A DNA stretch of 7,508 bases from JBFHES01 sp041584015 (GTDB lineage Bacteria > Bacteroidota > Bacteroidia > Bacteroidales > M50B96): the NCBI GenBank assembly GCA_041584015.1, contig JBFHES010000221.1, positions 1 to 7,508 on the forward strand, in the 5' to 3' direction. The notes beneath the pieces are model-generated. The model saw only the letters and a program-made list of their open reading frames with translations. It made no database searches and was not told the DNA's origin. The translations under genes were made by a program, and so were the position numbers. Below are positions 6,842 through 7,508 of this stretch, one piece after another; positions within the stretch are counted from its first letter, which is position 1; each line of letters begins with the position of its first letter.

Positions 6842-6869
6842 ATTGGGTACGCCTTACGGCATACCCAAT
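6842..6869 (-). promoter_or_regulatory. Strong hairpin in the 5' leader of the 500-residue delta-60 gene
   Basis: On the minus strand ATTGGGTATGCC pairs with GGCGTACCCAAT: 12 bp including one U-G wobble, closed by GTAA, a GNRA-type tetraloop. On the plus strand the same position is a C/A mismatch, so the structure favours the minus-strand RNA. It ends 13 bases before the ATG at 6828 and lacks a following T run, so it is not a canonical terminator. It could protect the RNA or uncouple expression from the upstream gene, attenuate, or limit ribosome access. Confidence 0.55.
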
Positions 6870-6935
6870 TTACGATATTTTATTCGGAGTGCAACTCTAT
6901 GTTACGCCCCGAATTGGTACATTCTGCAAGGCACG

Positions 6936-7508
6936 CTACTGTTTCACCCATTTACCAGCGTTAAGCGCTTTACCTTCTTTTAAAATTGAATAGGTGTAGG
7001 TACCACGAGCAAGTGCCGCCACGTTTATTCTTTCAGTATTTTGTTTTATTTCTTTTCGGAGCACCTCTCTGCCAGCGATATCAAACATTAGTAGTTCACA
7101 ATTAGGTGCATCAAACATTAAATCAACATTAAAAAAGTTTGTACCAGGGTTTGGGTAAACACTTATTTGGGGTGCTGTAATCTTTCGTTCAAATATTTTA
7201 GCATAATTGCCATTGTATTCGAACTTATAAATGAATACATCGCAATTGGGCTGAACATCAGTGGTGCAATATTTCCAGCCTGATAAAAGGATCCCATTCC
7301 CTGCATCCAAGAGGGTCTGAGCGTAATAACAAGTATCTGGATTTGAGATAATTCTTTCCCAAACAAAATCCAGATCATTTGAATAATTGCGAATAGTAAT
7401 TTTATTTGGGGTGTCTGTAAATAATTCCCAATTAATATTATCAACTGATGCAATAAAGTGGCCTTTAGTACTTGATTTCACCACAGAAAAATCACTCAGA
7501 TAGTTTGC
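6936..7508 (-). CDS. T9SS-secreted repeat protein, C-terminal part (start beyond window)
   Basis: The frame is open to the right edge, with codons for ANYLSDFS before a GTG pair at 7482-7484 and 7479-7481, so this is the last 190 residues of a longer protein and not a gene beginning at that GTG. Visible residues 5-19 (SDFSVVKSSTKGHFI) and about 70-100 (GNGILLSGWK, DVFIYKFEYNGNY) fit a propeller-like repeat of the form 'GG-hhhxGW...D-hhhhK-xxxxG', common in secreted Bacteroidota proteins. Visible residues 115-190 are a clear T9SS sorting domain: ISVYPNPGTNFFNVDL, LLMFDIAGREVLRK, LARGTYTYSI and the end GKWVKQ. Four cysteines lie just upstream of or within the domain. It reads in the same direction as the two delta-60 genes, with a 107-base gap holding a hairpin, so co-transcription is possible but unproven. 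The repeat-type call is tentative; the sorting domain is firm. Confidence 0.85.
   Translation of the reverse strand, partial: ANYLSDFSVVKSSTKGHFIASVDNINWELFTDTPNKITIRNYSNDLDFVWERIISNPDTCYYAQTLLDAGNGILLSGWKYCTTDVQPNCDVFIYKFEYNGNYAKIFERKITAPQISVYPNPGTNFFNVDLMFDAPNCELLMFDIAGREVLRKEIKQNTERINVAALARGTYTYSILKEGKALNAGKWVKQ

Noticed and set aside
6936..7484. A complete 182-residue gene starting at GTG 7484
   Set aside because: The frame continues without a stop to the window edge, and the protein has no signal peptide at that GTG although it ends in a T9SS sorting domain, so the true start lies outside.

Overview
The window looks like a piece of a Bacteroidota chromosome, probably a free-living, moderately AT-rich lineage of the Flavobacteriales type (the order is inference). 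The main evidence is that four of the five genes end in a C-terminal sorting domain of the type IX secretion system (T9SS): a YPNP-like strand, then a 'hxhxdhxGrhh' strand, then an 'L.xGtYhhxh' strand and a short basic or hydrophobic tail. Start codons are preceded by A/T-rich sequence without clear Shine-Dalgarno sites, also as usual in this phylum. I see no tRNA, rRNA, CRISPR array, transposase or integrase.

Layout. Positions 50-2797 (+) encode a 915-residue secreted sortilin/VPS10-type beta-propeller protein with Asp-box (BNR) repeats. It ends at a clear intrinsic terminator. Positions 2798-3211 are non-coding and hold three terminator-like hairpins placed to stop transcription from both sides. 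Positions 3212-3517 (-) encode a small membrane protein I do not recognise. Positions 3518-3901 are again non-coding and rich in inverted repeats and low-complexity tracts. From 3902 to the right edge, three minus-strand genes run in series: a C-terminal fragment of a secreted T9SS protein (6936 to the edge), a 500-residue delta-60-repeat protein (5326-6828) and a 466-residue delta-60-repeat protein (3902-5302). The last two are 23 bases apart and probably share a transcript. A strong hairpin sits between the fragment and the 500-residue gene.

How the genes fit together. The four large products are all predicted to cross the inner membrane by Sec and the outer membrane by T9SS, ending on the cell surface or in the medium. 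All appear to have repeat-built, propeller-like bodies typical of binding or adhesion proteins, and none shows a catalytic motif. No secretion-machinery gene is present, so this is a cargo locus. The possible novelty lies in the roughly 1.1 kb between the two blocks: an orphan two-helix membrane gene flanked by an imperfect 61-base direct repeat and preceded by nested, mutually exclusive inverted repeats. That arrangement resembles a small mobile cassette, but the evidence is suggestive only.
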